Shown: positions 16,911 through 25,120 of the stretch, in pieces
Layout: each line of letters opens with the position of its first letter
Numbering within the stretch: the stretch's first letter is position 1
NCBI GenBank assembly: GCA_025352125.1
Contig: JANXTZ010000011.1
Coordinates: 1-64,000 of the forward strand
DNA from: Deinococcales bacterium
Lineage (GTDB): Bacteria; Deinococcota; Deinococci; Deinococcales; JAAFIG01
Direction of reading: 5' to 3'
Length of the DNA stretch: 64,000 nt
Notes under the pieces: model-generated
The model's input: the letters and a program-made list of their open reading frames with translations, nothing else
Databases searched by the model: none
Told to the model about the DNA's origin: nothing
Position numbers and translations under genes: made by a program

Positions 16911-18246
16911 GAAAAAGCAAGTCGTCAGTGACAAACGGGGTAACGGACGTGGCTCCATCAGTAAGTACAAAAGCAATCGGTTCAGATGGCAATTCCGTGA
17001 CGCTGATGGGGATACCCTGGCAAGTGGCATTGCAGAGTCTAAAGAACAAGCAGAAGATGCCCTCACCCAAGTGAAAAGCGATCACATACGCGGGATTCTG
17101 GCAAGCCCTGACCAGGTGACTCTATCCGAGTACGCTGATCGATGGCTCGAGCACATGGATGTCCGAGAAGTGACTCGAGAGATGTACAAGCATGAACTGA
17201 ACCTCATCATGCCAATGCTTGGTAAGAGGCGCTTGAAGGATTTAAAGCCCGTGGACATTAAGAACGCTCTCACCAAACTGGCAAACAGCAGCACCAAACG
17301 CAAGAAGGGCGGGAAGCTTGTCGAAACGGGCAAGCTCTACTCGAGCCGAACCGTAGGGCATGTCAGAACACGCCTCAAAACCGTGCTTCGGGAAGCCGTG
17401 ACCGATCAAATCCTTTACGTGTCACCCGCCGAAGCCGTGAAACCGATCAAGAAGCACCGCACAGAACAGCCTCACATGGCGCTTGACTTTGACCAGGCGG
17501 TAAGATTGTATGAAGTGGGTACGGGGTTGTACGAAGTTGGCTTGTGTCGGCTTTGGGTGGCAGTCTTTACAGCCGTCTCTCTTGGACTTCGCAAATCTGA
17601 AGTTATGGGCTTGCGTTGGCAAGACGTTGACCTCGAGAAAAGCTTGATTCGAATTCGTCACACCTCTGTCAATCATCAGCGTAAGGTCACTCGAGGAGAA
17701 CTCACCAAGACCGACCATTCGAGCCGTGACATTCTGATACCAGCAAGCCTTAAAGTGCTGCTCACACTTCATCAGGAAAAGCAACAAAAGGAACGGGACA
17801 CGGCACAAGATGCTTGGCAAGATACGGGCGCGGTCTTCACCACAAAAACAGGTGACTGGACTCATCCCGATAACCTCAAGTGTGCTCTCGAGGATATTGT
17901 GAAGTGGTCAAGTTGGAAGTTTTACAGCGAACTTGACGGGCGCGGGATTGCTCGAGGTCACAGGGTCTTCAAGACCACGATTCGACAAGGTATCGAAGCG
18001 TTAATCAAAGATGGTGAAGCCTTGCCGCACCTGACACCGCACGACCTTAGACACACGGCTGGCACATTGATGCTTCGCAGGGGCGTCCCTGTTGAGGTGG
18101 TATCCAAGACCCTTGGACATGCTGACATTGCAATCACCTACCGCGTGTACCGCCATGTGCTCGAGTCTGAAAAGCGTCAGTTTGTAATTGATCTATTCCC
18201 CGACCCCGTGAAGCCTCGAGTTGTTGGGGTTTCATCCCTGAATTAA
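16897..18246 (+). CDS. int: Tyrosine recombinase (integrase) of Island 1
   Basis: 449 aa using the ATG at 16897 (MARPKKKQ). It is preferred over the track start at 16834 because GAGGAG lies 10 bases upstream and the earlier sequence does not look integrase-like. The N-terminus (GSISKYKSNRFRWQFRDADG) is an AP2-like arm-binding domain, then a SAM-like core-binding domain. The catalytic domain holds Arg in GLRKSEVMGLRW, HDLRHTAGTLM, LGHADIAITYRVY with the nucleophilic Tyr in YRHV. This is the phage/ICE-type architecture. It reads toward the right attachment site and ends about 95 bp from it. No damage is visible. Confidence 0.95.
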   Translation: MARPKKKQVVSDKRGNGRGSISKYKSNRFRWQFRDADGDTLASGIAESKEQAEDALTQVKSDHIRGILASPDQVTLSEYADRWLEHMDVREVTREMYKHELNLIMPMLGKRRLKDLKPVDIKNALTKLANSSTKRKKGGKLVETGKLYSSRTVGHVRTRLKTVLREAVTDQILYVSPAEAVKPIKKHRTEQPHMALDFDQAVRLYEVGTGLYEVGLCRLWVAVFTAVSLGLRKSEVMGLRWQDVDLEKSLIRIRHTSVNHQRKVTRGELTKTDHSSRDILIPASLKVLLTLHQEKQQKERDTAQDAWQDTGAVFTTKTGDWTHPDNLKCALEDIVKWSSWKFYSELDGRGIARGHRVFKTTIRQGIEALIKDGEALPHLTPHDLRHTAGTLMLRRGVPVEVVSKTLGHADIAITYRVYRHVLESEKRQFVIDLFPDPVKPRVVGVSSLN

Positions 18247-18252
18247 CGACCC

Positions 18253-18304
18253 GTTGCACACGGCGTTGCACACGGTCGCTGAAAAGAGCAAAACTGGAGA
18301 AAAC
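18253..18304 (+). repeat. Right arm-type repeats of Island 1
   Basis: GTTGCACACG at 18253-18262 and 18265-18274, then ACTGGAGAAAAC at 18293-18304. This repeats the words found inside the left end (2251-2290), in the same orientation, between the integrase stop and the right core site. Confidence 0.6.
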
Positions 18305-18313
18305 CTGAAATGC

Positions 18314-18340
18314 AAAAACCCCGTCAAGTGCGGGGTTTTC
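18314..18340. terminator. Bidirectional terminator between integrase and tRNA(CAU)
   Basis: CCCCG-N7-CGGGG stem flanked by A and T runs, able to stop integrase transcription on the plus strand and the tRNA on the minus strand. It is nearly identical to the tRNA-Thr terminator at 27608-27636. Confidence 0.85.
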
Positions 18341-18341
18341 T

Positions 18342-18388
18342 TTTGGTGGGTCCGTCGGGACTTGAACCCGAAACCAACGGTTTATGAG
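18342..18388 (-). repeat. attR of Island 1 within the intact tRNA(CAU)
   Basis: 47 bp identical to 2107-2153. It forms the 3' part of the complete tRNA, so the tRNA's 3' half and its terminator now come from the element while its 5' half and promoter are chromosomal. Confidence 0.92.
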
Positions 18389-18420
18389 ACCGCTGCTCTA
18401 ACCGATTGAGCTACAGACCC
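18344..18420 (-). tRNA. tRNA with CAU anticodon (elongator Met, or Ile2)
   Basis: Full cloverleaf of 74 nt plus encoded CCA. Acceptor GGGTCTG/CGGACCC with one G-T pair, D arm GCTC/GAGC, anticodon stem GCGGT/ACCGT with loop CTCATAA, T loop TTCAAGT. The G1-C72 pair excludes the initiator type. CAU could be read as Met or, if lysidine-modified, Ile2; sequence alone does not decide. Confidence 0.93.
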
Positions 18421-18483
18421 GCGCTGGAAGATTGTACGGTTTTGGACGTTGAACAGCAAGGGTTTCTCGAGGTTACATATTTT

Positions 18484-18741
18484 CTATTGCCGAATGATTC
18501 GTTCGTATTCATCGTGTAGACCAATCCAAAACCACAGTAAACCGTGTTCAATTTCAACGGCTACAACACGGTGATCGTCAGCCACTCGAGCAGACCAGTA
18601 ACGACCCACTTTCTTAAAATGCAATGATGGATGCCGAGGATTTTGCTTGAGCAATTCAAAATTCTTATCTGTAAGGGTTTGTATGGTTTTTTGCAAGGCT
18701 TCGTAATTCGACCAGAAACTTCGTGTGGTGAAGTGATTCAC
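18484..18741 (-). CDS. RelE/ParE-superfamily toxin
   Basis: 85 aa. Small basic protein with the RelE/ParE strand pattern: HPSLHFKKVGRYWSARVADDHRVVAVEIE followed by LLWFWIGLHDEYERII. The family inhibits translation by mRNA cleavage or attacks gyrase, and the subclass is not clear. Its ATG overlaps the stop of the upstream antitoxin gene by 4 bases. The pair lies just outside Island 1, beyond the intact tRNA. Confidence 0.75.
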   Translation of the reverse strand: MNHFTTRSFWSNYEALQKTIQTLTDKNFELLKQNPRHPSLHFKKVGRYWSARVADDHRVVAVEIEHGLLWFWIGLHDEYERIIRQ

Positions 18742-18938
18742 AATTTTCTAAATTGCCCTGCTTGAAAATCCCGAATCGCTTGTTCAGCAAGCGCATCAAG
18801 CCGACCTGCTTTAACATCACGCTCAAACTCTTCATCCCAAAGCTTGGCTTCAAATTCTTTAAACCACCCTCGAAACTCGAGCAATTCCTCGGGCGTTAAG
18901 GCTTGTATTTCTTGCTCGAGTTGGGCAATTTTGCTCAT
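18738..18938 (-). CDS. Antitoxin partner of the RelE/ParE-type toxin
   Basis: 66 aa, highly acidic and helical (LEQEIQALTPEELLEFRGWFKEFEAKLWDEEFE). Small proteins of this kind precede RelE/ParE toxins in two-gene modules. TAGGAT ends 6 bases before the ATG and no ribosome binding site is seen, so it may be leaderless. Identification depends on the linked toxin. Confidence 0.7.
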   Translation of the reverse strand: MSKIAQLEQEIQALTPEELLEFRGWFKEFEAKLWDEEFERDVKAGRLDALAEQAIRDFQAGQFRKL

Positions 18939-18961
18939 GTCAAAATCCTATCACTCGAGCT

Positions 18962-20071
18962 TCAAATTGATATGTTTTCTCGAAATTGCATACTCGGAAT
19001 ACTCAAAACCCGTTCACGAATAAACCCACCACCCAACAACCTCGAGCCATCATAAATCACAGCGCTTTGCCCTGCGGTAACCGCAAATTGCGGGTCGTCA
19101 AACTCGAGTTGAAAGCTGCTGTCATCGGCTTGAACCAATGTGGCACTGCTTGGCAGTTGACGGTAACGCACTTGCGCCATGACTCTGGTTGGCAAGCTCG
19201 CCACGTCTACCAAGTAATTCACGCCCCGCACCTCGAGCGTCTGCGTGTTGCATTCGGCTTTTGTTCCGACAATCACCTGGTTTTTTTCGGTGTCGAGCGC
19301 AATCACGTATCGCTCGAGGTGCGAATGAAAAAGTTTCATGCCTTTTTTCTGCCCTATCGTGTAAAACTGTGTGCCTTCATGCTCGCCCACAACGTTTCCT
19401 TGGGGGTCCACCACCGCGCCCATTTGAGGCTTGATGCGTTCGGACAAGAACTCTGCAATGGTGCCTGGCACAAAGCAGATGTCCTGACTTTCGGGTTTTT
19501 CAGCCGTAATCAAGCCGTAACCCCGCGCCAATTCGCGCACGGCGGGTTTCTCGAGATGCCCGACTGGAAACAAGACTTTCTCGAGCGATTCGCGCGGTGT
19601 TCCCCACAAGAAGTAGGTTTGGTCTTTTTTTGGGTCGTTGCCACGGTGAAATTCTGGACCTTTTGGCGTGTCAATACGGCGCACGAAATGCCCGGTGGCA
19701 ACAAAATCGCAACCCAGCATTTTGGCTTTTTTCACCAGGTGATCGAACTTGACTTTGGAATTGCACAGCACACACGGGTTGGGGGTGCGCCCCTCTTTGT
19801 ACTCGTTGACGAACGGTTCAATGATGTTTTTTTCAAACACGTCTCGGTAATCGAGCAGATAAAATGGAATGCCCAGCGAGTCCGCCACGCGCCTTGCCTC
19901 ATACGCCGCATCGGGCGAGCAGCAAGAATCAAAGGTGTCCACACGTTTTGCATCGGGCCAGAACCGCATCATCGCGCCAATGACTTCATACCCATCATCA
20001 CGCAAGAGCGCGGCACTCACGCTCGAGTCCACCCCTCCGCTCATGGCTGCCAGAACACGTCCCTTGCTCAC
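18962..20071 (-). CDS. mnmA: tRNA-specific 2-thiouridylase MnmA
   Basis: 369 aa, GTG start. Makes 2-thiouridine at the wobble position of tRNA-Glu, -Gln and -Lys, using ATP and sulfur from a relay. The PP-loop AAMSGGVDSSV is at the N-terminus. The catalytic cysteines are in PNPCVLCN and QDICFVPG. The C-terminal beta-barrel is present and length is normal for the family. A TGTACAAT box ends 8 bases before the GTG, suggesting a leaderless or nearly leaderless message. The gene stands alone on its strand. Confidence 0.95.
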   Translation of the reverse strand: MSKGRVLAAMSGGVDSSVSAALLRDDGYEVIGAMMRFWPDAKRVDTFDSCCSPDAAYEARRVADSLGIPFYLLDYRDVFEKNIIEPFVNEYKEGRTPNPCVLCNSKVKFDHLVKKAKMLGCDFVATGHFVRRIDTPKGPEFHRGNDPKKDQTYFLWGTPRESLEKVLFPVGHLEKPAVRELARGYGLITAEKPESQDICFVPGTIAEFLSERIKPQMGAVVDPQGNVVGEHEGTQFYTIGQKKGMKLFHSHLERYVIALDTEKNQVIVGTKAECNTQTLEVRGVNYLVDVASLPTRVMAQVRYRQLPSSATLVQADDSSFQLEFDDPQFAVTAGQSAVIYDGSRLLGGGFIRERVLSIPSMQFRENISI

Positions 20072-20174
20072 AAGCAGGCATTGTACAGGCTGCGGCGGGT
20101 TTTGTGGTGTTCAAGAGAACAGTTCGGGGATCTCGAGAAATTGCGCTGTCTAATTGAACTGTCAAATTGAACCC

Positions 20175-20873
20175 TCACATCAAGCGGTGCAGCCATTCCA
20201 CCAGAAGTTTTCGTTCCGCCGCACTGAACGTGGACTCGAGTTCAGGTAACAACGCGATCAGCGAGACAGCGTGTGTGGTCACCGGCGATTGGCTGGAGGT
20301 GTTGGCAGGTTTTGATTCAGAGGTAAGAATCGTGTTCAAGACAGACTCGAGCATTAGGTCTGAGAGTTTGGTATCTTTCACCTGGGAATTCAGCAAGCTC
20401 AAGGTTGTTCCCAAAGCTGCGCCGTGAATCATGACCGCAGCACGGTTAACATCCACCGTCAATCGTCCTGCTTCAGCCACCCGCCGAAGTACGTTGTGCA
20501 GGAGTCCAAAACTTTCCAGGGCGGCACGGGAGCGGGAATTGTCGGTCAGCACGCCGTACATGAGCTTGTAAAGATGCGGGTGGGTCAGCCCGAAATCCAG
20601 ATGCAAATTCCAGCCGTCGCGCAGTTCTTGTACCGGGTCGCTCAACCTTGTGCGCTTCGTCTTGGACTCGAGGTAGGCTGTAAAACCGGCGCTGGCAACC
20701 TCGTTCAGTAAACCCTGCATGTCACCGAAATGACGGTAAATCGTTGGTGGTTGAACATCGGCGGCGGCGCTCACCGCACGGGTGGACACAGCTTCGACCC
20801 CTCCAGCCTCGAGCAAACTGAGTGCAGCTTGGATGATTCTTTCTCGAGGCGTGGATGGTGCGTTTGAGGTCAT
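20175..20873 (-). CDS. TetR/AcrR-family transcriptional repressor
   Basis: 232 aa. The N-terminal TetR helix-turn-helix is clear: RERIIQAALSLLEAGGVEAVSTRAVSAAADVQPPTIYRHFGD. The C-terminal helical domain would bind an unidentified ligand. It diverges from the NmrA-like reductase gene at 21015. The shared spacer contains an inverted repeat over the reductase promoter, so it probably represses that gene and itself. Confidence 0.9.
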   Translation of the reverse strand: MTSNAPSTPRERIIQAALSLLEAGGVEAVSTRAVSAAADVQPPTIYRHFGDMQGLLNEVASAGFTAYLESKTKRTRLSDPVQELRDGWNLHLDFGLTHPHLYKLMYGVLTDNSRSRAALESFGLLHNVLRRVAEAGRLTVDVNRAAVMIHGAALGTTLSLLNSQVKDTKLSDLMLESVLNTILTSESKPANTSSQSPVTTHAVSLIALLPELESTFSAAERKLLVEWLHRLM

Positions 20874-20904
20874 TTATCAATGCTAACATCAAAAGGTTAA
20901 CAGC

Positions 20905-20952
20905 TTGACATATCAATGGTTCATGTTTATTGTTATCACTGTAAACAAACCA
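20905..20952 (+). promoter_or_regulatory. Promoter of the NmrA-like reductase with inverted-repeat operator
   Basis: TTGACA (20905-20910), 17 bases, TATTGT (20928-20933). An imperfect inverted repeat, TGGTTCATGTTTA (20917-20929) and TAAACAAACCA (20942-20952), covers the -10 and start region and is the likely TetR operator. Confidence 0.6.
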
Positions 20953-21014
20953 TTTCAGTTGTTCAAAAGAACGACAACGCCATCTCACAACGCAAGATGC
21001 AAACAGGAGCAAAC

Positions 21015-21875
21015 ATGATCTTAGTCACAGGCGCAACCGGACAGTTGGGCAAAACCGTTATTCATCAACTCTTAAAAAACGCCCCAGCCGACAATATCGC
21101 CGCTTTGGTACGTGATGAAACCAAAGCCGCCGACCTTAAAGACTTGGGCATCAACATCCGCGTGGGTCACTACGATGATTCAGTGTTACTCGAGCAAGCC
21201 ATGCAGGGCGTTGAACGGGTTTTGCTGATTGCTGGCACGAACGAGGACCGCCGCGTTCAACAGCACCAAAACGTTGTGAACGCCGCGAAAAAAGTTGGCG
21301 TCCAGGGCATCGCCTACACCAGTCGAACCCTGAAAGACGCCAGCAACACGGCGAACAAGCTGATGCTGGGACATTTTCAAACCGAGGATGCCATCAAAGA
21401 CAGCGGACTGTCCCATGCCATCTTTCGCAACGTCTTGTACATGGACACGATTTCGAACTTTGTCGGCGAAAAAGTGCTCGAGACGGGCATTTCGCTGCCC
21501 GCAGGTCAAGGTCAGGTTGCCTTTGCCCTGCGCAGCGACATGGGCGAGGCAATCGCCAACGCTTTGTTGGCAGGAGCTTGGAATCAAACGATTTACAAAC
21601 TGACGGGAAGCAAAGCATATTCTTTTGAAGACGTTGCGGCAGCATTGACCAAACTCTCAAATCGTGAAGTGAAATACACGCCCGCAGACCCGGCAGCCTT
21701 CGCGGCAAAAATGCTCGAGCGCGGCGTACCCGAGATCGTGGCGGGGCGGGTCGTTGGGTTTATGACCGACATCAAAAATGGGCAAGAGGACGAGATCAGC
21801 CCAGACCTCGAGCAACTGCTTGGGCGCAAACCCGCGACGCTCGAGCAGGGGTTGAAAATGCTGTTCAAGTTGTAG
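21015..21875 (+). CDS. NmrA-type NAD(P)-binding oxidoreductase (QorB-like)
   Basis: 286 aa from the ATG at 21015, preferred because AGGAG lies 5 bases upstream and the Rossmann motif starts at once (MILVTGATGQLGKTVIHQLL). The track start at 20916 lies inside the promoter. The glycine motif TGATGQLG binds NAD(P). The rest follows atypical short-chain dehydrogenases such as QorB and NmrA (FRNVLYMDT; ADPAAFAAKMLERGVP). QorB relatives reduce quinones, while NmrA members are redox sensors. Divergent from a TetR repressor, consistent with induction by a toxic quinone or electrophile, which is inference. Confidence 0.8.
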   Translation: MILVTGATGQLGKTVIHQLLKNAPADNIAALVRDETKAADLKDLGINIRVGHYDDSVLLEQAMQGVERVLLIAGTNEDRRVQQHQNVVNAAKKVGVQGIAYTSRTLKDASNTANKLMLGHFQTEDAIKDSGLSHAIFRNVLYMDTISNFVGEKVLETGISLPAGQGQVAFALRSDMGEAIANALLAGAWNQTIYKLTGSKAYSFEDVAAALTKLSNREVKYTPADPAAFAAKMLERGVPEIVAGRVVGFMTDIKNGQEDEISPDLEQLLGRKPATLEQGLKMLFKL

Positions 21876-21893
21876 AGAAATCAAGCAAAAGAT

Positions 21894-21924
21894 AATGGTC
21901 AGCACCTTTCACAATGCTGACCAT
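21894..21924. terminator. Bidirectional terminator between convergent reductase and topA
   Basis: Perfect 10-bp stem AATGGTCAGC...GCTGACCATT with an 11-base loop, between two gene ends. Confidence 0.8.
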
Positions 21925-21948
21925 TTCGATTCTCGAGCTTAAATCACC

Positions 21949-24873
21949 TCAAACGCTGGCGGCTCGAGATTTACGGTACAGGTTGTACAACTTAAAGTTC
22001 GATGCCCTGAATCGGCTCATGGCGTCTTCGGGCGTGATGCGCAGTTGCGTGGCAGCTTCCGCCATTTTCACCCCTTGACCGTTGACCAGTTTTAAAAGTT
22101 GCGCGGTGGTCGGGTCAAAGGTTTGCGCGAAAGGCTCAAGTTCAGTCCAGGCGGGTTTTTCAACTGGCGCTTTGACAACTTTGGGTTTGCTGACTTTTTT
22201 CGTGGCTCGAGTTGGGGCTTTTTTAGTCGTGGTTTTGGCTCGGGTCGCGGTTTTTGTAGTGCTGGTTTTTGTTTTGCTGGTTGCCGCCGTCTTGGTCGTG
22301 GCGGTCTTTTTGACGGGTTTGCCTTTTGGCAGCTTGGCGCGTTCGTTAAAAATATCTCGAGCGCGGTCCGCGTCAAGGTCGTCTGGGCGGTCGCCTGCCC
22401 GTAACCAGGCGTTCATCTCACCGTCGGACAGGTACGGTCCAAAACGTCCGTCGCGCAGTTCGATGGGTTTGCGGTCTTCAAACTCGAAGACTTTGGCGGG
22501 TGGTTTGGGCGCGGCGCGACCCCTGGTTTTGGGTTGGGCGAACACCGCTTCGGCTTGCTCTGGCGTGATGCTGAACAACTCTTCGTGACTGGAAATGGTT
22601 CTCGAGTCACCCTTGTCCTCTTGTCCGCCGCGTTTGATGTACGGTCCAAATTTGCCGTTGAACGCCCAGACTTCCTCGCCTTGGGAAACACCGACGTAAC
22701 GGGGCAATGAAAGAAGCTTTAAGGCGTGCTCGAGCGTGATCTCTTCAATTTTGTCGTTCGGGAAGAGGCTGGCATTTCTGACACCGACCTCGCCAGGGTT
22801 GCCGAGGCTGACGTAAGGTCCAAAGCGTCCCGATTTGGCGCTGACCGTCATGCCAGAGTGCGGGTCAAGTCCCAACTCGCGTTCATTGGATTTTTGGGTC
22901 AGCAGTTCCTCTGCCTTCTCGAGTGTGAGGTCATCTGGTGGGAAGTCCTCTGGAATGTTGCCTTTTTGGTCGCCGCGCTGCATGAAACTGCCGTAGCGTC
23001 CAACCCGAACTTCAATACCGCTGCCCTCGAGGCGCGGTATAAAAATGGTGGCGATGGCTCGAGGGTCGATGCTCTCGAGGTTTTCGGCAATCATGGGTTT
23101 TAAACCATCTTTGGCAGCGAAATAAAAGTTGTTCAGGTACGGACTGCGTTTTTGCTCGCCGTTGGCGATGCCGTCAAGGTCATCCTCGAGTTTGGCGGTG
23201 AAGCTGTAATCGACCAGTTTGGTGAAGTGCTTCTCGAGCAGCGTGACCACCGAAAAGGCGATGAAGGTCGGAATCAAAGCCGTGCCGCGTTTGAAGACGT
23301 AACCACGGTCTTGGATTGTTTGAATAATGCTGGCATACGTGCTCGGGCGTCCGATGCCTTTTTCCTCGAGTGCCTGCACCAAGGATGCCTCCGTGAACCT
23401 GGCGGGGGCTTGGGTGCTGTGACCCTTCGGTTCGAGCGTCTTGTCCGTCACACGGTCATTTTGCGCCAAAGCTGGCAAATTGATTTCACGGTCCTCGAGT
23501 GCGGCTTCGGGATCGTCTGAACCCTCGACGTAAGCCCGTAAAAAGCCTGCAAAGTCGATGGTTTTGCCCGATGCGGCAAAGACCGTTGCGCGACCATCGC
23601 TGGCGTTCGCCCCGATTCTGACGGACAGCCTGCGCCCTCGAGCATCTGCCATCTGCGATGCCACGGTGCGTTTCCAGATCAGGTCGTAGACTTTCCATTC
23701 GTCCTCGCCCAGCTCGCCTTTTAATGCTTGTGGCGTGCGAAATTTCTCGCCGGCAGGTCGAATGGCTTCGTGTGCCTCCTGGGCGTTTTTAACTTTTTTC
23801 TCGTAAGTTCGCGGCGTTGGATGCAGGAAGCTCTCGCCGTAAAGGTCACGCACCTGTTCTCGAGCCGCGTTGAGTGCCTCTTTGGAGAGGCTGGTGCTGT
23901 CGGTACGCATGTACGTGATGTAGCCGCCCTCGTAAAGTCGCTGCGCGGTTCTCATGGTGCGCTGGGCAGTAAAGTTCAGCTTGCGCCCACCCTCCTGTTG
24001 TAGGGTGCTGGTGATGAACGGTGCATACGGACGCTGCGTGAACGGTTTTTCTTCGGTGCTTAAAACCTTAAAATTTGCACCCTTCAAACCGACCGCCAGC
24101 GCTCGAGCCTCGAGTTCATTGAGGCGCACAATTTTGTCGCCGCCGACAAATTCGCCTTTGGGATTAAAGTCTTTGCCCAAAGCAAGGCGCTTCCCCTCGA
24201 GTTCGATCAGGCTGGCAGGGAATTCTTCGTGTTTCAGGGTTTCAAACTTGGCATCAATGTCCCACCAACTGGCGGGCGTGAAACCCATGCGTTCACGCTC
24301 GCGTTCGACCAACAAGCGCGTTGCCACACTCTGCACGCGTCCTGCCGAGAGTTGCGGTTTGACTTTCTTCCACAAGACTGGCGAAACCTCAAAACCGTAC
24401 AAGCGGTCAAGCGCCCGACGCGTCTCTTGGGCTTGAACCAAATTTTCGTCCACCGACCTGGGGTTTTTGATGGCGTTCAGAATGGCTTCTTTGGTGATTT
24501 CATGAAAGACCATGCGCTTGATCGGCACTTTGGGTTTGAGTTCGTCCAGCAAATGCCAGGCGATGGCTTCACCCTCGCGGTCCTCGTCTGTCGCCAGAAT
24601 CACCTCGCTCGAGTCTTTCAAGAGTGCCTTGAGTTTGGCAACCTGCTGGCGTTTGTCGGCATTGACCACATACAAGGGTGCAAAATCATTGTTGACATCA
24701 ATGCCCAGTCGCGCCCAGGGTTCGCCTTTGAACTTGGCGGGGACTTCATCGGCATTGCGTGGCAAATCACGAATATGCCCGAAGCTCGACTCGACTATGT
24801 AACCCGCACCCAGAAATTTTGAGATGGTTTTCGCCTTGGCAGGTGATTCCACAATAATTAAGGTTTTTGACAA
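21949..24873 (-). CDS. topA: DNA topoisomerase I
   Basis: About 974 aa from the TTG at 24873 (SKTLIIVESPAKAKTI), preceded by a purine-rich GGGGGAAG. The track ATG adds 14 residues not typical of the family. Relaxes negative supercoils through a transient 5'-phosphotyrosine. Order: Toprim domain with E in VESPAKAK and DEDREGE; catalytic domain with the active Tyr in YITYMRTDST; then GxFGPY repeats without zinc cysteines (GRFGPYVSLG, GKFGPYIKRG, GRFGPYLSDG). A long Lys/Thr/Ala-rich tail follows, then a final compact segment of about 65 residues (WTELEPFAQTFDP to the end). Tail and terminal segment are lineage-specific. Confidence 0.95.
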   Translation of the reverse strand: MSKTLIIVESPAKAKTISKFLGAGYIVESSFGHIRDLPRNADEVPAKFKGEPWARLGIDVNNDFAPLYVVNADKRQQVAKLKALLKDSSEVILATDEDREGEAIAWHLLDELKPKVPIKRMVFHEITKEAILNAIKNPRSVDENLVQAQETRRALDRLYGFEVSPVLWKKVKPQLSAGRVQSVATRLLVERERERMGFTPASWWDIDAKFETLKHEEFPASLIELEGKRLALGKDFNPKGEFVGGDKIVRLNELEARALAVGLKGANFKVLSTEEKPFTQRPYAPFITSTLQQEGGRKLNFTAQRTMRTAQRLYEGGYITYMRTDSTSLSKEALNAAREQVRDLYGESFLHPTPRTYEKKVKNAQEAHEAIRPAGEKFRTPQALKGELGEDEWKVYDLIWKRTVASQMADARGRRLSVRIGANASDGRATVFAASGKTIDFAGFLRAYVEGSDDPEAALEDREINLPALAQNDRVTDKTLEPKGHSTQAPARFTEASLVQALEEKGIGRPSTYASIIQTIQDRGYVFKRGTALIPTFIAFSVVTLLEKHFTKLVDYSFTAKLEDDLDGIANGEQKRSPYLNNFYFAAKDGLKPMIAENLESIDPRAIATIFIPRLEGSGIEVRVGRYGSFMQRGDQKGNIPEDFPPDDLTLEKAEELLTQKSNERELGLDPHSGMTVSAKSGRFGPYVSLGNPGEVGVRNASLFPNDKIEEITLEHALKLLSLPRYVGVSQGEEVWAFNGKFGPYIKRGGQEDKGDSRTISSHEELFSITPEQAEAVFAQPKTRGRAAPKPPAKVFEFEDRKPIELRDGRFGPYLSDGEMNAWLRAGDRPDDLDADRARDIFNERAKLPKGKPVKKTATTKTAATSKTKTSTTKTATRAKTTTKKAPTRATKKVSKPKVVKAPVEKPAWTELEPFAQTFDPTTAQLLKLVNGQGVKMAEAATQLRITPEDAMSRFRASNFKLYNLYRKSRAASV

Positions 24874-25058
24874 GGACTTCCCCCTCGAGAGATACCAAAC
24901 ACCACGTTTTGGCATTGGTTCAAAAAATGCTCGAACGACCCTCGCTCGAGATCAGGCACGCGGGTAGGGTAGCACACGAGACATGAAAAGTAAGAAGCTC
25001 GAGCACAATCTGGCATTGATGGTCGATCAACCTCAGATTTTTTGTACTCGAGTTTAAA

Positions 25059-25076
25059 TCGCAAATATATTTGCGA
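25059..25076. promoter_or_regulatory. 18-bp perfect palindrome upstream of topA
   Basis: TCGCAAATATATTTGCGA is its own reverse complement. It lies between the M1 peptidase stop and the topA start, about 190 bp before topA. It could be an operator or part of a terminator for the peptidase mRNA. Confidence 0.5.
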
Positions 25077-25120
25077 AGGGCACAAAACCCAAGATTTGAG
25101 TCTTTTTGGCACAACCAAAG

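Larger units (their letters stand above)
2107..18388. mobile_element. Island 1: integrated 16-kb genomic island in a tRNA(CAU) gene
   Basis: The element is bounded by perfect 47-bp direct repeats derived from the tRNA. It carries a tyrosine integrase next to the intact tRNA, an Xis-like small gene near the left side and paired GTTGCACACG repeats inside both ends. Cargo is a type I restriction-modification cluster, VapBC, ArdC-like, PcfJ-like, HNH and zinc-finger proteins and a Cro-like regulator. I see no conjugation, capsid or replication genes, so it is probably a defence island moved with help from another element. CTCGAG density equals that of the chromosome, suggesting origin in the same lineage or long residence. 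Confidence 0.9.

Noticed and set aside
18344-18420. Initiator tRNA-fMet
   Set aside because: The first pair is G1-C72, not the mismatch typical of bacterial initiators.
18986-20170. 394-aa plus-strand ORF
   Set aside because: Antisense shadow of mnmA, whose motifs are clear on the minus strand.
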